DNA of 64,000 nucleotides from Maribacter cobaltidurans. GTDB lineage: Bacteria > Bacteroidota > Bacteroidia > Flavobacteriales > Flavobacteriaceae. The notes beneath the pieces were generated by a model that saw only the letters and a list, made by a program, of their open reading frames with translations, did no database searches and was not told the DNA's origin. The stretch lies in NCBI RefSeq assembly GCF_002269385.1, contig NZ_CP022957.1, forward strand, positions 863,001-927,000. Direction: 5' to 3'. This document shows, one piece after another, positions 62,330 to 64,000 of the stretch (positions are counted from its first letter, which is position 1; every line of letters begins with the position of its first letter). The position numbers and the translations under genes are program-made.

Positions 62330-63356
62330 AATTAGCTGCGGGACAGTAACAATCGTATCTTTTTTCCGGTTTACAAAAATCGAAGCCTAGGGTTATCTGG
62401 TGAAATCCTCCATTGTCAAATCGAATATCACCCATTTGATAGGAGTAATTATAGGAAATCATGAATTTATTGAAATTAGCTCCTACTATAGGTGTTATCA
62501 ATTGAAGGCGTTGTTCCCCAAAACTAGTTGCCGTTTGAAACTGTGCACCATCAAAACTTCTTCTATAGGAAACGCCTCCCCAAATACGCCCAAAATTCAC
62601 GTCCTTATAGAGTTTCGCATTAATGTCTACGGTCTTTTCCTTGGTAAAATCCGTCATTTGAAAAAGTACGGAAGGTTCAAATTGCCATTCGCTTCTACCA
62701 AAAACATAGCCTGCAGAAATGATATACCTTCTTAAATTATCTACTCTAGGTATTGTCAAATTGTCCGGATCATCATTTCTATTTACCCTGTAAAGATTCC
62801 TTTTTGAGGACAAGGCATTCAAAACGGCAAAATGTGTAAAAAACTCCTGATAGCTATAAGACATTCCAAAATCCACATTATAATAGGTTTCATTTAGCTT
62901 AATTCCTGAAACCGCCGGATCGAAATCAACGGAACGAAACTCTGTTTCATCCAAACTACTTTGAAGGACGGTTGCACTTAATCCAAAGGAAAGTTGGTTC
63001 AAAACTCGAACATCCTCGCTACCCATCCGTAAATGATGTGCATAGGTACCTTTAAAACCTGTTTGGGAATGATAGCCATTGGCATCATTGAAAATAATAG
63101 CCCCTACACCGCTTGGGGAATCTCCTAATCTAAAATGTCCGTTTATTGTTTGTAGGTTTGGTGCATCTTCCACATCAAACCACTGTTTTCTGGCCGTTGC
63201 CCTAATTTTTCCACATTCACTGATACCCGCCATGGAAGGAAATATCAAATAGTAGTTATCGGCCAAATAATCAAAATATACAGGAATACCCTCTTGTGCA
63301 CTGGCTTTTAAACCAAACAATAGGAAGGACAGCAATAGAACCAACTTACATCTCAT
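62328..63356 (-). CDS. second PorP/SprF family outer membrane protein
   Basis: A 342-residue barrel protein of the PorP/SprF family. The start is set at 63356 (MRCKLVLLLSFLL), directly before the signal peptide, instead of 22 codons upstream. The opening YLADNYYLIFPSMAGISECGK and ATARKQWFDVEDAPNLQTIN match the family's first strands, and the C-terminal GGFHQITLGFDFC is a typical closing strand. Its C-terminal CKPEKRYDCYCPAAN has three cysteines, which is unusual for a barrel end. No large T9SS substrate gene lies beside it here, unlike the copy at 51136. Confidence 0.85.
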   Translation of the reverse strand: MRCKLVLLLSFLLFGLKASAQEGIPVYFDYLADNYYLIFPSMAGISECGKIRATARKQWFDVEDAPNLQTINGHFRLGDSPSGVGAIIFNDANGYHSQTGFKGTYAHHLRMGSEDVRVLNQLSFGLSATVLQSSLDETEFRSVDFDPAVSGIKLNETYYNVDFGMSYSYQEFFTHFAVLNALSSKRNLYRVNRNDDPDNLTIPRVDNLRRYIISAGYVFGRSEWQFEPSVLFQMTDFTKEKTVDINAKLYKDVNFGRIWGGVSYRRSFDGAQFQTATSFGEQRLQLITPIVGANFNKFMISYNYSYQMGDIRFDNGGFHQITLGFDFCKPEKRYDCYCPAAN

Positions 63357-63454
63357 GTCAAGAATTTGGGGTAAAAGTGTAAATAACACCAAATATAAAG
63401 GATAACGGTTCAAACAGTACATTATTATGTATGGAGAAACTTAGAATTCCTTTG

Positions 63455-63462
63455 TATTTTTG
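63455..63462 (+). promoter_or_regulatory. possible -7 element of the NifU-like gene
   Basis: TATTTTTG matches TAnnTTTG, 16 bp before the ATG at 63479. No clear -33 TTTG is present and the leader would be very short, so this is tentative. Confidence 0.35.
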
Positions 63463-63478
63463 ATAAAAATTGAATCCA

Positions 63479-64000
63479 ATGAAAGAGTACAATATAACTG
63501 TTGTAAAAACTAATAATCCCGCTATACTAAAGTTTGAATCCAATCATATGTTGGTAAAGCGGAAGAACTACGAATTTAAAAATATAGACGAAGCCAAAAA
63601 CTCACCTCTAGCACAACAACTTTTTTATCTTCCTTTCATAAAGACGGTATACATATCAGGAAACTTTGTTGGGATGGAACGATATGATATCGTGGAATGG
63701 GACGATGTAAAGGATGAAGTGGCCCAGCAATTAGTGGAATATTTAAATGCCGGGGAACCGGTAGTCATAGAAGAAGATACGGACAAACCCATAGCGGTAA
63801 CCGTTTATGCCGAGGTAACTCCCAATCCAGCCACCATGAAATTCGTGGCAAGCAAAAAGATTGTGGGTTCCATGTACGAGTTTAAAAATATAGACGAGGC
63901 AAAAGACTCACCACTTGCCACACAATTATTTCAATTTCCATTTGTTAAGCAAGTATTTATTGACGACAACTACGTATCGGTTTCCAAGTATGAAGTGGCC
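63479..64000 (+). CDS. Nfu/NifU-type iron-sulfur scaffold protein, 3' end outside the window
   Basis: The first 174 codons are present; the gene continues past the end. Two tandem Nfu N-terminal-type domains are visible: KTNNPAILKFESNHMLVKRK ... PFIKTVYISGNFVGMERYDI (about 9-82), and TPNPATMKFVASKKIVGSMY ... FPFVKQVFIDDNYVSVSKY (about 117-172). Each has the NPxxxKF start and FPFVKxVFI strand. The C-terminal NifU domain with the CxxC cluster-binding motif would lie downstream. The full protein would receive and deliver Fe-S clusters to apoproteins. The doubled N-domain is a recurring Bacteroidota form. Confidence 0.9.
   Translation, partial: MKEYNITVVKTNNPAILKFESNHMLVKRKNYEFKNIDEAKNSPLAQQLFYLPFIKTVYISGNFVGMERYDIVEWDDVKDEVAQQLVEYLNAGEPVVIEEDTDKPIAVTVYAEVTPNPATMKFVASKKIVGSMYEFKNIDEAKDSPLATQLFQFPFVKQVFIDDNYVSVSKYEVA

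Overview
The window is chromosomal DNA from a member of the Flavobacteriaceae (Bacteroidota), most likely a marine genus. The support is: type IX secretion genes (porG, two porP/sprF-type genes, and a giant surface protein with a gliding/T9SS type B C-terminal domain), the conserved nadK-porG-uppS-bamA-ompH-ompH block, the folK-deoxynucleoside kinase fusion typical of the phylum, promoters of the TTTG-N18-20-TAnnTTTG type, weak Shine-Dalgarno signals and several probable TTG starts. No plasmid, complete phage or CRISPR array is visible.

Layout. 1-9.6 kb: end of an M3 peptidase gene, a rhodanese lipoprotein, an ECF sigma factor with a tiny translationally coupled zinc anti-sigma factor, a UbiA-like membrane protein, gcvP, then a ketoacyl synthase III, a methyltransferase and a glycosyltransferase. 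9.6-16.9 kb: envelope biogenesis on the minus strand (two OmpH/Skp chaperones, BamA, UppS, PorG, NadK, CBS protein). 17-22.4 kb: pdxJ with a hydrolase, a holin-like membrane protein, and the proteostasis set tig-clpP-clpX. 22.4-35.5 kb: housekeeping and membrane genes (GH3 family, DUF2797, AsmA-like, YhhQ, SppA, FolK-dNK, TrmH, MutS). 35.5-38.6 kb: two tRNA genes followed by a small accessory pocket: one intact gene of unknown function (36220-38022) flanked on both sides by decayed minus-strand gene remnants, one of them RadC-like. 38.6-49.2 kb: a PepSY membrane protein and a carbohydrate/lactone locus (carboxylesterase, FAD-linked lactone or alditol oxidase, sugar isomerase-like lipoprotein, a Nudix-type transcription regulator, a divergent secreted esterase), then a hydroxy-acid oxidase, an ElyC/SanA-like protein, an Nramp-like transporter and a 63-residue basic protein. 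49.2-56.2 kb: a T9SS triad (OmpA/TPR protein, PorP/SprF protein, 1366-residue Calx-beta adhesin). 56.4-60.8 kb: a LytS/LytTR two-component pair running into gamma-carbonic anhydrase and fabD. 61-64 kb: a VWA lipoprotein, a second PorP/SprF protein and the start of an Nfu/NifU-type scaffold gene.

The genes fit together mainly as outer-envelope construction and T9SS-dependent surface display, plus standard housekeeping. The least explained item is the gene at 36220-38022. It looks like a flavin-binding TIM barrel with a C-terminal cysteine cluster, has a 12-bp Crp/Fnr-like palindrome upstream, and sits alone in a degraded island beside tRNA genes. All assignments come from reading the sequence; no database search was run.
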